From positions 6,138,001 to 6,202,000 of the forward strand of contig NZ_CP108484.1 in NCBI RefSeq assembly GCF_036226505.1: 64,000 nt of DNA. Direction: 5' to 3'. How positions within the stretch are numbered: the first letter of the stretch is position 1; every line of letters starts with the position of its first letter. This DNA is from Kitasatospora sp. NBC_01246 (lineage in GTDB: Bacteria; Actinomycetota; Actinomycetes; Streptomycetales; Streptomycetaceae). This document shows, piece by piece, positions 1-7,596 of this stretch. Position numbers and translations under genes: made by a program. The notes beneath the pieces were generated by a model. That model did not search any database and had not been told where the DNA came from. It was given only the letters and a program-made list of their open reading frames with translations.

Positions 1-794
1 TCGGGGTCGCCCGGGCCCGGGGCGGTACCGCCGGTCGGGTCCTTGGGGACGGTGGTCGGGTCCTGCGCGCCGGGCGGCAGGCCGGTCCAGCCGTCGGTGG
101 GGTCGGTGGGCGGCCGGACGCCGGGCGCGCCGGGCGCGGGCGCGGGGGCGGGGGCGAGCGGCTTGGGCGGCTCGGGCGATCGGGCCGCGAGCGGTTGGCC
201 GGACTCCACGGGCTCGGGCCGCTGGTGGGACGGCCCGTCGGTGGGTGGCGGCGTGGTGGCGGCGGTCAGGCCGTCCTGCTGCGGGGAGGGGCCGAGGGCC
301 TGGGTCGACGGGGTGTCGGAGGCGCTCCGGCCGCCGGTCCGGCCCTCGGCGAGCGGCACGGCCGAGCCCGGGGCGGGCGAGCGGGGTGCCGGGACGCCGG
401 AGACGGGCGGGTGCGAGGCGTGCGACTCGGACGTGGCGGGGCCGGCGGGGCGGACGGAGGGCCGCCCGGACGGCAGCGGCGCGGCCGGCGCCTGCGAGGA
501 GTCGGGCGCGGAGGCGGCGTCGGCCCGGTCGGCGCCGGGGGTGGGCGGCGGGCTCGACCCGACCTGGGCCACTCCGGCGCGGCGTCCCACGCCCTGCTGC
601 TCGTGGAGCAGCCAGGTGGTGGCGATGCTGATGCCGACCACGGTGGACATCGCCATCGCGGCGCCGGAGAACCGCAGGGTGGGCAGCCGGAGCCGGCCCC
701 CGAACGGCTTGGGCCGGCCGTGCCGGCCGTGCCGCTCGCGCGGCAGGTCGCGCTCGTGCCGCGCGTCCGGCCCGGTCTCCTCGCGCAGAGCCAC
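1..794 (-). CDS. proline-rich single-pass membrane protein, C-terminus cut off by window edge
   Basis: The frame is open from a GTG at 794 to the left edge, so about 264 residues are visible and the C-terminus is missing. A purine-rich stretch (gggagggagg) precedes the GTG and decides the start. Residues 1-35 are charged and cytoplasmic in character. Roughly residues 37-57 form one hydrophobic helix, and everything after it is Pro/Ala/Gly/Ser-rich, as in a cell-wall-spanning linker. A folded extracellular domain may lie beyond the window. I do not recognise a family. It faces away from the SsgA-like gene across a 391-bp gap. The opposite strand is open over much of this span only because of GC bias. 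Confidence 0.6.
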   Translation of the reverse strand, partial: MALREETGPDARHERDLPRERHGRHGRPKPFGGRLRLPTLRFSGAAMAMSTVVGISIATTWLLHEQQGVGRRAGVAQVGSSPPPTPGADRADAASAPDSSQAPAAPLPSGRPSVRPAGPATSESHASHPPVSGVPAPRSPAPGSAVPLAEGRTGGRSASDTPSTQALGPSPQQDGLTAATTPPPTDGPSHQRPEPVESGQPLAARSPEPPKPLAPAPAPAPGAPGVRPPTDPTDGWTGLPPGAQDPTTVPKDPTGGTAPGPGDP

Positions 795-1185
795 CCGACC
801 CTCCCTCCCCGAAGCCGTCGCTGAGTCGCCGCATTCTCCCATGCGCTGCCGACAGGCCCGAATCGCCGTCATGGGCGGACTGCCGCCGGTTCACCCGGGT
901 TCGTCCGGGGTCGCTCGTGCGGGTCCGCCGGTGGACGCGCAGGAGCCCGCGCCGGCAGGGGGACGAGCGTACCAGCGGCTGCCCGGGCCCTGGCCAGCCC
1001 TCGCGCGGGATCGATCAACTCCGTGGACGGCCCTTCCCCGAACGGAAGTTGACGGTCCGTCTGACAAGGCCTGCGCGGCCCGGGCCGTCGGTGCGCGGAT
1101 TATTGCAACCTCCTTGCAACCCTTGCCGGTCCGGCCTCCGGTGGCGCAAGGTGGGGGAATCCCACGCCGTCCCGGAGAGCCCGTC
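795..1185. promoter_or_regulatory. divergent intergenic region with a TTGCAACC direct repeat
   Basis: This 391-bp space separates two divergently transcribed genes and must hold both promoters. It contains two copies of TTGCAACC 11 bp apart (1103-1110 and 1114-1121), about 65 bp upstream of the SsgA-like start. A TTGACG element near 1048 could be a -35 box. No open frame here looks coding. Confidence 0.35.
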
Positions 1186-1686
1186 ATGCCGTCCGACCCG
1201 TTGTCAGCACCCTCCAGTGCCCCTCTCGCCGCCACCCCCACGGGCGGCGATGAGGCAGGCTCCACCGCCGCTCCGGCGGCGGTGGAGGAGGTGCTGACAC
1301 TGCGGATCTCGCTGGGCGAGGAAGTCGTCGGCGAGGTGCGGACGCGATTCCGGTTCGATGCCGAGCGTCCGTACGAGGTACTGCTGACGTTCCATCTGGG
1401 GCGGCCGGACGAGGCCGATTGGGTGTTCTCGCGTGATCTGCTGCGCGACGGCCTGCGCTCGCTGAGCGGCCAGGGCGACGTCAAGCTGTGGCCGGCCTAC
1501 TGTCCGTGCCACGGCTCGACGTTGCACCTGGCCCTCGAATCCCCCCATGGCAGTGCCCTGTTGGAGGTCTCCAAGCCCAGGGTTCAGGCGTGGCTGGACC
1601 GGACGTACGCGCTGGTCTCCGAGGAGGCCGAGCAGGCCTACGGCCCGACCGACGCCCAGTTGTCCGCGTTGCTGGCCGGCGGCTGA
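1186..1686 (+). CDS. SsgA-like protein (SALP) involved in sporulation-specific cell division
   Basis: The 166-residue product carries the SsgA-like core: FHLGRPDEADWVFSRDLL, then the GDVKLWP stretch and ALESPHGSALLEV, matching the family pattern (WVFARDLL, GDVRVWP, SSPxGxALLEA). Family members control septum site selection, peptidoglycan maintenance and autolytic spore separation in sporulating actinomycetes. An acidic, Ala-rich tail of about 40 residues precedes the core, so it is longer than SsgA or SsgB (about 137 aa). The ATG at 1186 has GGAG upstream. The same frame stays open far upstream, but that part is low-complexity and non-coding. I cannot assign it to a named subgroup. Its 3' end overlaps the convergent regulator gene by 49 bp. 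Confidence 0.88.
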   Translation: MPSDPLSAPSSAPLAATPTGGDEAGSTAAPAAVEEVLTLRISLGEEVVGEVRTRFRFDAERPYEVLLTFHLGRPDEADWVFSRDLLRDGLRSLSGQGDVKLWPAYCPCHGSTLHLALESPHGSALLEVSKPRVQAWLDRTYALVSEEAEQAYGPTDAQLSALLAGG

Positions 1687-3128
1687 GGCCGGGACGCCGG
1701 GGCGACGTCGTCGCCCGGGGTGCGCTGGGCCGGCAGCGGGGGACCGCCCGGCAGCCGGACGGCGCCCGCGGCCAGAGCCGCCCGCAACCGGCGCACGGCC
1801 GGCGCGGAGGAGACCGGCAGCAGGTCGTACGGGTCGTCCGGTCCGTCCACGGTGACCAGGACCGAATCGGCGAACCGGTACGGCCGGTGGGCCAGCAGGC
1901 CGCCCAGGTACCGCCGCAGCCGGGAGAGTTCGGCGCGGACCGTCACCGTCCGGGCCGGGTCGCCGAAGAGCGCGTCGGCGAGCTGCGCCGCGCTGTGCCC
2001 GGAGCGCTCGGTGGCGAGCAGCAGCAGCAGTTCGGCGTGGCGCGGGCTGAGCGCGTGCGACCAGCTGCCGGCGGCGCCGCGCACCGACAGCTCAGGGCGG
2101 TCCGGCCGGCGCAGGTCGAGCCGGAGCCGGGCCCCCTCGGCCTGTTCGGCGGTCACCGCGGCGGCGCCGTCCGCCGTCCGTTCGTCTCCCAGCGGCCGGA
2201 CCAGCCAGCCGTCGGCGAGCGGCTCGACGGAGCACTCGCCGATGCCGGGCAGCCAGTGCACCGCGGCCGGGCTCCAGCCCTCGGCGGGCAGCCGCAGCCG
2301 GACCGGTGGCGGCAGGCCGGCCGCGCAGGCGATCCAGCCGGCCGCGTCGACCACCAGGGCCGGGCCGTCCACCCGGGCCAGGAGCGGGGCGGCCAGGGTG
2401 CGCAGGTGGTGCAGCGACTCCAGGCGGCGGGCGCGCAGTTCGGTCTCGGCGAGCCGGGCGGCGGTGGCGGTCAGCTGCAGCAGGTACGGGCGGACGTTGC
2501 CGGCCGGGCCGCTGAGGTTGATGGCGCCGACCAGCCGGCCGGTGCCCGGGTCGTGCACGGGGGCGGCGACGCAGGTCCAGGAGTGGTGGCTGCGCAGGTA
2601 GTGCTCGGCGGAGTGGACCTGCATCGGCCGCTGGGCGCGCAGGGCGGAGGCGATGCCGTTGGTGCCGACGCTCTCCTCGATCCAGCGGGCGCCGGTGAGG
2701 AACCCGATCCGGTCGGCGCTGCGGCGCAGGCTGCGCTCGCCCTCCTGCCAGAGGATGTGGCCCTCGGCGTCGGCGATGGCGAGGATCAGCGGGACGTGGT
2801 CGGCCGGGGCGAGCAGGGTGTCACGCAGCACCGGCAGCAGGATGTCGAGGCCGCTGGCGCGGCGGCGGTGCTCGACCTCGGCCGGCCCCAGGTGGACGGT
2901 GGCGGCGCCGGCGTCCGGGTCCAGGCCGAGGCGGCGCAGCCGGGCCCAGGAGTCGCCGATCTCCGGGCGGGGCCCGGGCAGCGGGTCGGTGCCTCCCGGG
3001 CCGGCCTCCCGGGCCGGTCCGTGGGTGACGGGTTCGGCCAGGGCGCGGTCGTGCAGCCTGGCGAGCTCCGCCGGGCTCGACGGACTTCGGGGCTCTGGCC
3101 GTCGGTTCTGCCGTCCGGTCTGCCGCAC
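1638..3128 (-). CDS. GAF-domain transcriptional regulator (AcoR-like N-terminus, no AAA+ domain)
   Basis: The 496-residue protein starts with the activator-type region that precedes GAF domains in AcoR-like regulators (IGDSWARLRRLGLDPDAG). A GAF sensor domain follows at about residues 75-230 (GARWIEESVGTNGIASALR, then SWTCVAAPVHDP and GAINLSGP). The central sigma-54 ATPase module is absent. The C-terminal third has a winged-helix-like stretch (LSPRHAELLLLLATERSG, then ELSRLRRYLGG) that probably binds DNA. The GTG at 3128 has GAGGAG 8 nt upstream and is preferred over an in-frame start 43 codons earlier. The inducer is unknown. In streptomycetes such proteins often control alcohol or aldehyde metabolism, but no such gene is adjacent here. 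Confidence 0.8.
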   Translation of the reverse strand: MRQTGRQNRRPEPRSPSSPAELARLHDRALAEPVTHGPAREAGPGGTDPLPGPRPEIGDSWARLRRLGLDPDAGAATVHLGPAEVEHRRRASGLDILLPVLRDTLLAPADHVPLILAIADAEGHILWQEGERSLRRSADRIGFLTGARWIEESVGTNGIASALRAQRPMQVHSAEHYLRSHHSWTCVAAPVHDPGTGRLVGAINLSGPAGNVRPYLLQLTATAARLAETELRARRLESLHHLRTLAAPLLARVDGPALVVDAAGWIACAAGLPPPVRLRLPAEGWSPAAVHWLPGIGECSVEPLADGWLVRPLGDERTADGAAAVTAEQAEGARLRLDLRRPDRPELSVRGAAGSWSHALSPRHAELLLLLATERSGHSAAQLADALFGDPARTVTVRAELSRLRRYLGGLLAHRPYRFADSVLVTVDGPDDPYDLLPVSSAPAVRRLRAALAAGAVRLPGGPPLPAQRTPGDDVAPASRPQPPASNADNWASVGP

Positions 3129-3540
3129 TCGGTTTGCTCCTCGCCGCCGATCGAGGGCGCGTCGGGGCCGACGCGCTGACGAAAGCGTACGGGGGCCGCC
3201 CGGTCCTGGGGACGGGGTCGGCCAACTAGGGCCGGTCACCGGTATCAGAGTGGACATGCCAACAAGTTATGAGTGCCGCGCGGCCGAAAATCGACCACCG
3301 GGGCGGTGCGGTCCGGGGGAGTGGAGCAGGGCGCGGGCCCGGACGCGGAGGGCTCGGAGGTGGAGGGCGCGGAGGTGGTGCGCGAGGGCGTGCGGGCGGC
3401 GGGTCTCCCGGGCAGCCTCGGGGCGCGCTCGGCGCATGGAGGCGCGCGGGGGGCGCATGTCCACATGCTGGTCGGCGGGGCGGCGGGGCGGCGGGCCGGC
3501 CGGGCGGCGAGGAAGGGCAGCGGCAGCGGCACCCGGACGG
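3129..3540. other. 412-bp intergenic stretch behind blaI
   Basis: The stretch lies between the GAF regulator start and the blaI stop. BlaR1-type M56 peptidases normally sit in this position behind BlaI. The minus-strand frame just after the blaI stop begins with a GTG and a short hydrophobic run (VPLPLPFLAARPARRP), vaguely like an M56 N-terminus, but it dissolves into low-complexity sequence. I see no convincing gene. The promoter of the GAF regulator must lie in the first 100 bp or so. Confidence 0.4.
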
Positions 3541-4005
3541 TCAGGATCGCGGGGTGACCGGCCCGGTGGCGCCCCTCGGGCCCGCGCTCCCGTCCGGGGG
3601 TCCGTCCCCGCCGGTGTCGGCCCCGGCGACGGTACCGGCGCCGCCGCCGAGGAGCTCGCGCAGCAGCTGCTCGTCCTCGCCGGAGAGGTCGGAGACGAAG
3701 CGGGCCAGCACGGTGGACCGGTCCGCCTCCCGCCCCAGCTCGGTGTGCATCCGGCGGGCGGCGAGCCCGGCCCGGTCCTGGACGGTCGGGGTGTACGCGT
3801 AGGCGCGCCCCGCCCGGGTGCGTTCCACGGTGCCCTTGTCGTGCAGCCGGGCCAGGATCGTGGCGACGGTGGTCCGCGCGAGGCCGCGGCCGAGGGCCGC
3901 CTGGACGTCCTGCGGCGTCAGCGGCTCGCGGGCGGCCCAGAGGGCGGCCAGCACCTCGGCCTCCAGCTCCCCGGCGGGCCGGCGGGCCGGCGGTACGTCG
4001 GACAT
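3541..4005 (-). CDS. BlaI/MecI/CopY-family transcriptional repressor
   Basis: The 154-residue protein has the BlaI winged-helix at about residues 12-75: ELEAEVLAALWAAREPLTPQDVQAAL, then TTVATILARLHDKGTVER, the family's hallmark recognition helix. The C-terminal half (AGLAARRMHTELGREAD, then LLRELL) is the dimerisation region that BlaR1-type proteases cut. The last 35 residues are Gly/Ala/Pro-rich. The family represses beta-lactamase and other envelope-stress genes through GTCTACA-type palindromes, and two such palindromes lie 23-60 bp upstream. No M56 sensor protease is adjacent, so the signal input is unclear. It very likely autoregulates and also controls the divergent DedA-PAP2 pair. Confidence 0.93.
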   Translation of the reverse strand: MSDVPPARRPAGELEAEVLAALWAAREPLTPQDVQAALGRGLARTTVATILARLHDKGTVERTRAGRAYAYTPTVQDRAGLAARRMHTELGREADRSTVLARFVSDLSGEDEQLLRELLGGGAGTVAGADTGGDGPPDGSAGPRGATGPVTPRS

Positions 4006-4027
4006 GGCGGCGGTTCCTCCCCGATTC

Positions 4028-4064
4028 GTCTACAGTCATGTAGACCGTCTACGGCACTGTAGAC
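4028..4064. promoter_or_regulatory. two tandem BlaI-type operators
   Basis: Two perfect 18-bp palindromes lie one base apart: GTCTACA-gtca-TGTAGAC at 4028-4045 and GTCTAC-ggcact-GTAGAC at 4047-4064. They match the BlaI/MecI operator type and sit in the 106-bp gap between the divergent blaI and dedA genes. The 19-bp spacing puts the two dimers almost two helical turns apart, on nearly the same face. This is the expected arrangement for co-repression of both directions. Confidence 0.85.
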
Positions 4065-4111
4065 GATCGAGGGCGGCCGCGCCGCCCTCCCGTACGGGAG
4101 GTCCGCCGGCC

Positions 4112-4786
4112 TTGTTCCAGTCGTCCGCCACTCCGGCCGTTCACGCCCTCGCGGTGAACCCGCTGGACGCCTCGTCGCTGCTCGCCGCCTTCGGGGCGCT
4201 CGGGATCGCCGTCGTGCTCTTCGCCGAGACCGGGCTGCTCGTCGGGTTCTTCCTGCCCGGCGACTCGCTGCTGTTCACCGCCGGTCTGCTCTGCGCCCCC
4301 GGCGGCGCCGACGGCCCGCGGCTGGAGCTCTCCCAGGTCCTGCCGGCCGCCCTGGCCGGTGCGCTGATCGGCGCCCAGGTCGGCTTCCTGATCGGCCGGC
4401 GCGGTGGCCGCGCGCTGCTGCGGCGGACCGAGCGGAAGAGCCTGCGGCACGGGGTCGAGCGGGCCGAGGAACTGCTCGTCAGGTACGGGTACGGCAAGGC
4501 GATCGTGCTCGGCCGCTTCATCCCGGTGGTCCGGACGGTGCTCAACCCGCTCTGCGGCGTGCTGGAGGTGCCGGTGCGCACGTTCACCCTCTGGCAGGTG
4601 GTGGGCGGCGTGGTCTGGACCGTCGGCGTGGTGCTGGCCGGGTACGCGCTCGGCTCCTCGGTGCCTGATATCGACCGTTACCTCCTCCCCATCATCGGTC
4701 TGGTAGTAGTTGTCTCCGTGATCCCGATCGTTCTGGAAATGTTCCGCGCCCGGAGGGCCCGGCGCCGTGGCGGTGACACCCGGTGA
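4112..4786 (+). CDS. DedA-family membrane protein
   Basis: The 224-residue polytopic membrane protein has the DedA signature: FAETGLLVGFFLPGDS at about residues 37-52 and GRFIPVVRTVLNPLCG at 134-149, the acidic and arginine motifs of the fold. DedA proteins are linked to lipid translocation. Some members have been shown to flip undecaprenyl phosphate. The TTG at 4112 has GGGAGG 10 nt upstream and gives the usual short N-terminus. A GTG at 4154 is the alternative. The stop overlaps the next gene's start by 4 bp (GTGA), so the two are translationally coupled. The promoter region carries the BlaI operators. Confidence 0.87.
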   Translation: MFQSSATPAVHALAVNPLDASSLLAAFGALGIAVVLFAETGLLVGFFLPGDSLLFTAGLLCAPGGADGPRLELSQVLPAALAGALIGAQVGFLIGRRGGRALLRRTERKSLRHGVERAEELLVRYGYGKAIVLGRFIPVVRTVLNPLCGVLEVPVRTFTLWQVVGGVVWTVGVVLAGYALGSSVPDIDRYLLPIIGLVVVVSVIPIVLEMFRARRARRRGGDTR

Positions 4787-5463
4787 CGCCCTCCCGTGCG
4801 CTGGCCGTCTACGACGGCAGCGGCATCGACGGCGGCCTCTACAGCCGGGTGATCGGGTGGGCGGACGCCGCGCCCGCCTGGCTGGACCAGGTGATCCGGA
4901 TCTGGTCCGCGCTGGGGCTTGGGCTGTTCGCCGTCGTCATGCTCCGGGCGTGGTGGCGGGCGCGCGACGCCGGTCCGGCGGTGATGGCGCGGGCGCTGGC
5001 CTCGCCGCTGATCGTGGTCGTCGCCTTCGTCCTCAACTCCGGGTTCAAGAGCGTGGTCGAGGAGGTGCGTCCGTGCACCCAGCTCGGTGTGCCCGGCACG
5101 CTGGAGACCTGTCCCGGCGCCGGTGACTGGTCCTTCCCGAGCAACCACACCGTGATCGCCTTCGCCGCCGCGACCGCGCTCTGGTTCGCGGACCGGCGGC
5201 TGGGCGCGTTCGCGGTGGCCGCCGCCGCACTGATGGGTGCCTCCCGGGTCTGGGTCGGCGTCCACTACCCGCACGACGTACTGGTCGGTGCGCTGGTCGG
5301 CGTTCTGACGGCGGCCGCGCTCGCGCTGGCCGCCGGCCGGGCCGCACCGCTGGTCGACCGGGCCCGCCTGGGCGCGCTGCGGCCGCTGCTGGGCGCGGGC
5401 GACGTCGCGCCGGAGGCCGGCGGCGGGCCGTCACCGGCGACCCAGCGGCGCCGGGTTCCGTGA
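4783..5463 (+). CDS. PAP2-superfamily membrane phosphatase
   Basis: The 226-residue protein has all three acid phosphatase/PAP2 motifs: K89-6x-R96-P97 (KSVVEEVRP), P119-S-N-H122 (a PSGH variant) and S154-R155-5x-H161-3x-D165 (SRVWVGVHYPHD). Hydrophobic helices surround these motifs. Family members dephosphorylate lipid pyrophosphates and phosphates such as undecaprenyl pyrophosphate, with the active site on the outer face of the membrane. The GTG start lies inside the dedA stop. With DedA it would form a lipid-carrier dephosphorylation and flipping pair under BlaI control. The exact substrate cannot be read from the sequence. Confidence 0.88.
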   Translation: MTPSRALAVYDGSGIDGGLYSRVIGWADAAPAWLDQVIRIWSALGLGLFAVVMLRAWWRARDAGPAVMARALASPLIVVVAFVLNSGFKSVVEEVRPCTQLGVPGTLETCPGAGDWSFPSNHTVIAFAAATALWFADRRLGAFAVAAAALMGASRVWVGVHYPHDVLVGALVGVLTAAALALAAGRAAPLVDRARLGALRPLLGAGDVAPEAGGGPSPATQRRRVP

Positions 5464-5622
5464 CCTGCCCGGTCCTTGTGCGGCCGGGGTGGCGGGGCGA
5501 GCATGCGAGCCGGGCGCAGGCCCTTCGGACGGGCACCCGCCTGCGGGCGACCGTGGTGCGCTGACCCGGCCTCCCGCCGGCGGGCCCGGCCGGGGCGGGC
5601 GCGGCCCGGCCCGCCTGAGCAG

Positions 5623-5638
5623 TGTTGGCTGTACAACT
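5623..5638. promoter_or_regulatory. putative GntR operator, site 1 (tmpC promoter)
   Basis: GTTG-gctgta-CAAC lies 71 bp upstream of the tmpC-like start. Read on the minus strand it is AGTTGTACAGCCAAC, identical at 14 of 15 positions to the site before tmpAB. The start codon of the gene has no clear ribosome-binding site, so a short leader is possible. Confidence 0.72.
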
Positions 5639-5708
5639 TTTCGGTCGGTTCACCTGCGCGCCGCCGTTCGGACTTCCCTCGGCCACCTCGCGGCATCAGC
5701 CTGGCCGC

Positions 5709-6830
5709 ATGAGAGTCATCGTCGTAGGAGCAGGCGTGCTCGGCAGCATGCACGCCTGGCAGGCCGTCGAGCGCGGCCACGAGGTCGTCCACCTGGAGCG
5801 CGAGTCCGAGGCGCGCGGCGCCTCGGTGCGCAACTTCGGGCTGGTCTGGGTCAGCGGCCGGTCGGGCGGTGAGGAACTGGACACCGCGCTGCGGGCCCGC
5901 GAACTGTGGGAGGAGATCGGCGCGAGGGTGCCCGAGCTCGGCTTCCGGGCCAACGGCTCGCTCACCGCGATCCGCACCGAGGCCGAACTCGCCGTCGCCG
6001 AACAGGCGCTGACCCGGGCGGACGCCGCCGCGCGCGGCTACCGGCTGCTCGACGCGGCCGAGACCAGAGCCGCCAACCCGGCCCTGCGCGGCAAGCTGCT
6101 CGGCGCGCTGCGGTGCGACCGGGACGCCGCCGTCGAGCCGCGCACCGCCCAGCCCGCGCTGCGCGCCGCACTGCTGGCCGGCGGCCGGTACACCTTCCTC
6201 CCCGGGCGGGAGGTCCGCGAGGTGATCGGTGAGAACGCCGTCCGCGACGACCACGGCGACGTCCACACCGGTGACCTGGTGATCCTCTGCACCGGCGCCT
6301 GGCTGGGCGGGCTGGTGCGCGAGCTGGCGCCCGAGCTGCCCGTCCGCAGGGTGCGGCTGCAGATGATGCAGACCGACCCGCTCGGCGAGGAGCTCACCAC
6401 CTCGGTCGCCGACGGCGACAGCTTCCGCTACTACCCCGCCTTCGCCGGTGACGCGCTGGAGCGGCTGAAGGCCGCGCAGCCGCAGCCGCCGGTCGCCGCC
6501 GAGCACAAGATGCAGCTGCTGATGGTCCAGCGCAAGGACGGCGGCCTCACCATCGGCGACACCCACGAGTACGACCACCCGTTCGGCTTCGACGTCGTCG
6601 AGGACCCGTACGACCACCTGGTCGGCGTGGCCGAGGAACTGCTCGGCCGGCCGCTGCCCCGGGTGCGCCGCCGCTGGGCCGGGGTGTACGCGCAGTGCGT
6701 GGACACCACCCGGGTGGTCCACCGGGAGCGGGTCCGGGATGCCGTCTGGCTGGTCACCGGTCCCGGTGGCCGCGGCATGACCTGCTCGCCGGCCATCGCC
6801 GAGACCACCGCAGAACTCGCCAACCTGTAA
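5709..6830 (+). CDS. tmpC: FAD-dependent oxidoreductase of the TmpC / phosphonate-associated family
   Basis: The 373-residue protein starts with the dinucleotide-binding GAGVLGSMHAW (GxGxxG at 7-12) and the RNFGLVWVSGR stretch, followed by a DAO-type fold. Its C-terminal GPGGRGMTCSPAIAE closes the FAD site. This matches the DAO subfamily found beside phosphonatases. In trimethylaminoethylphosphonate clusters the family member TmpC oxidises N-methylated aminoethylphosphonate to phosphonoacetaldehyde. A phosphonatase-like HAD starts 11 bp downstream, which supports that role. The operator site shared with the transporter and tmpAB lies upstream. The ATG at 5709 is chosen because the fold begins there; longer in-frame starts add only unrelated sequence. 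The symbol is by family and context. Confidence 0.82.
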   Translation: MRVIVVGAGVLGSMHAWQAVERGHEVVHLERESEARGASVRNFGLVWVSGRSGGEELDTALRARELWEEIGARVPELGFRANGSLTAIRTEAELAVAEQALTRADAAARGYRLLDAAETRAANPALRGKLLGALRCDRDAAVEPRTAQPALRAALLAGGRYTFLPGREVREVIGENAVRDDHGDVHTGDLVILCTGAWLGGLVRELAPELPVRRVRLQMMQTDPLGEELTTSVADGDSFRYYPAFAGDALERLKAAQPQPPVAAEHKMQLLMVQRKDGGLTIGDTHEYDHPFGFDVVEDPYDHLVGVAEELLGRPLPRVRRRWAGVYAQCVDTTRVVHRERVRDAVWLVTGPGGRGMTCSPAIAETTAELANL

Positions 6831-6841
6831 GGAAAGTGAAC

Positions 6842-7519
6842 ATGTCCGCTGACATCCGCCTGGTCGTCCTCGACATGGCCGGCACCACCGTCGCCGACGA
6901 CGGCCTGGTCGAGCAGGCCTTCCGGGCCGCCGCCGGTTCGCTCGGCGTCGAGGCCGGCAGCCCCGAGCACGCCCGCATGCTGGAGCACGTCCGGCTCACC
7001 ATGGGCGAGTCCAAGATCTCCGTCTTCCGCCACCTGTTCGGCGCGGAGGAGAAGGCGCAGGCCGCCAACACCGCCTTCGAGGCCGCCTACCACGACCTCG
7101 TCGACGCGGGGCACTGCGCCGCGCTGCCGGGCGCGGCCGAGGCCATCGCCGAACTCCGGGGCCAGGGCCGCAAGGTGGTCCTCACCACCGGCTTCTCCCG
7201 GGCCACCCAGGACCGGATCCTGCGGGCACTCGGCTGGGAGTCGATCGCCGACCTCACCCTCTGCCCGGCCGAGGCCGGCCGCGGCCGCCCGTACCCGGAC
7301 CTGGCGCTCACCGCCCTGCTGCGGACCTCCACCGACTCCGTCCGCCAGATGGCCGTCGCCGGGGACACCGGCTACGACATGCTGACCGGCACCCGGGCCG
7401 GCGCCTCGGTGGTGGCCGGTGTGCTGACCGGGGCCCACGACGAGGCCCGGCTGCGGGCCGACGGCGCGACGCACGTCCTGAAGTCGATCGCCGACCTGCC
7501 GGGCGTCCTCGCGGGCTGA
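6842..7519 (+). CDS. phosphonatase-like HAD hydrolase (PhnX-like)
   Basis: The 225-residue HAD enzyme has DMAGTTV at residues 11-17, the nucleophile motif of phosphonoacetaldehyde hydrolases (DxAGTT). KVVLTTGFSR supplies motif II and the VAGDTGYDMLTGTRAG stretch motif IV. The cap has MGESKI with Lys58, which lines up with the MGxxKI Schiff-base lysine of true phosphonatases, so C-P cleavage of phosphonoacetaldehyde is plausible. The ATG at 6842 has AAGGAAA upstream, 11 bp after tmpC, so the two genes form an operon. They would convert less methylated aminoethylphosphonates to phosphate and acetaldehyde. A perfect hairpin terminator follows. The active-site alignment was made by eye. Confidence 0.83.
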   Translation: MSADIRLVVLDMAGTTVADDGLVEQAFRAAAGSLGVEAGSPEHARMLEHVRLTMGESKISVFRHLFGAEEKAQAANTAFEAAYHDLVDAGHCAALPGAAEAIAELRGQGRKVVLTTGFSRATQDRILRALGWESIADLTLCPAEAGRGRPYPDLALTALLRTSTDSVRQMAVAGDTGYDMLTGTRAGASVVAGVLTGAHDEARLRADGATHVLKSIADLPGVLAG

Positions 7520-7527
7520 GCGTGCGA

Positions 7528-7560
7528 CGGCCGGGCGGGGTGCGCCGACCCGCCCGGCCG
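7528..7560. terminator. bidirectional hairpin terminator
   Basis: CGGCCGGGCGGG (7528-7539) pairs perfectly with CCCGCCCGGCCG (7549-7560) over a 9-nt loop. It lies between two converging genes, the phosphonatase-like HAD and the HAD phosphatase, and can serve both. Confidence 0.8.
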
Positions 7561-7596
7561 GCTTCTCCTCGGAGTGATCCCGCGGTGGGCCCGGGC

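Noticed and set aside
43..1185. Long plus-strand frame in register with the SsgA-like gene
   Set aside because: It is antisense to the proline-rich membrane protein and has random composition. Homology, the ribosome-binding site and codon bias all begin at the ATG at 1186.
3245..3540. Possible M56 (BlaR1-like) peptidase remnant behind blaI
   Set aside because: Only a 16-residue hydrophobic start is suggestive. The frame then turns into Pro/Arg/Ser low-complexity sequence with no zinc motif.
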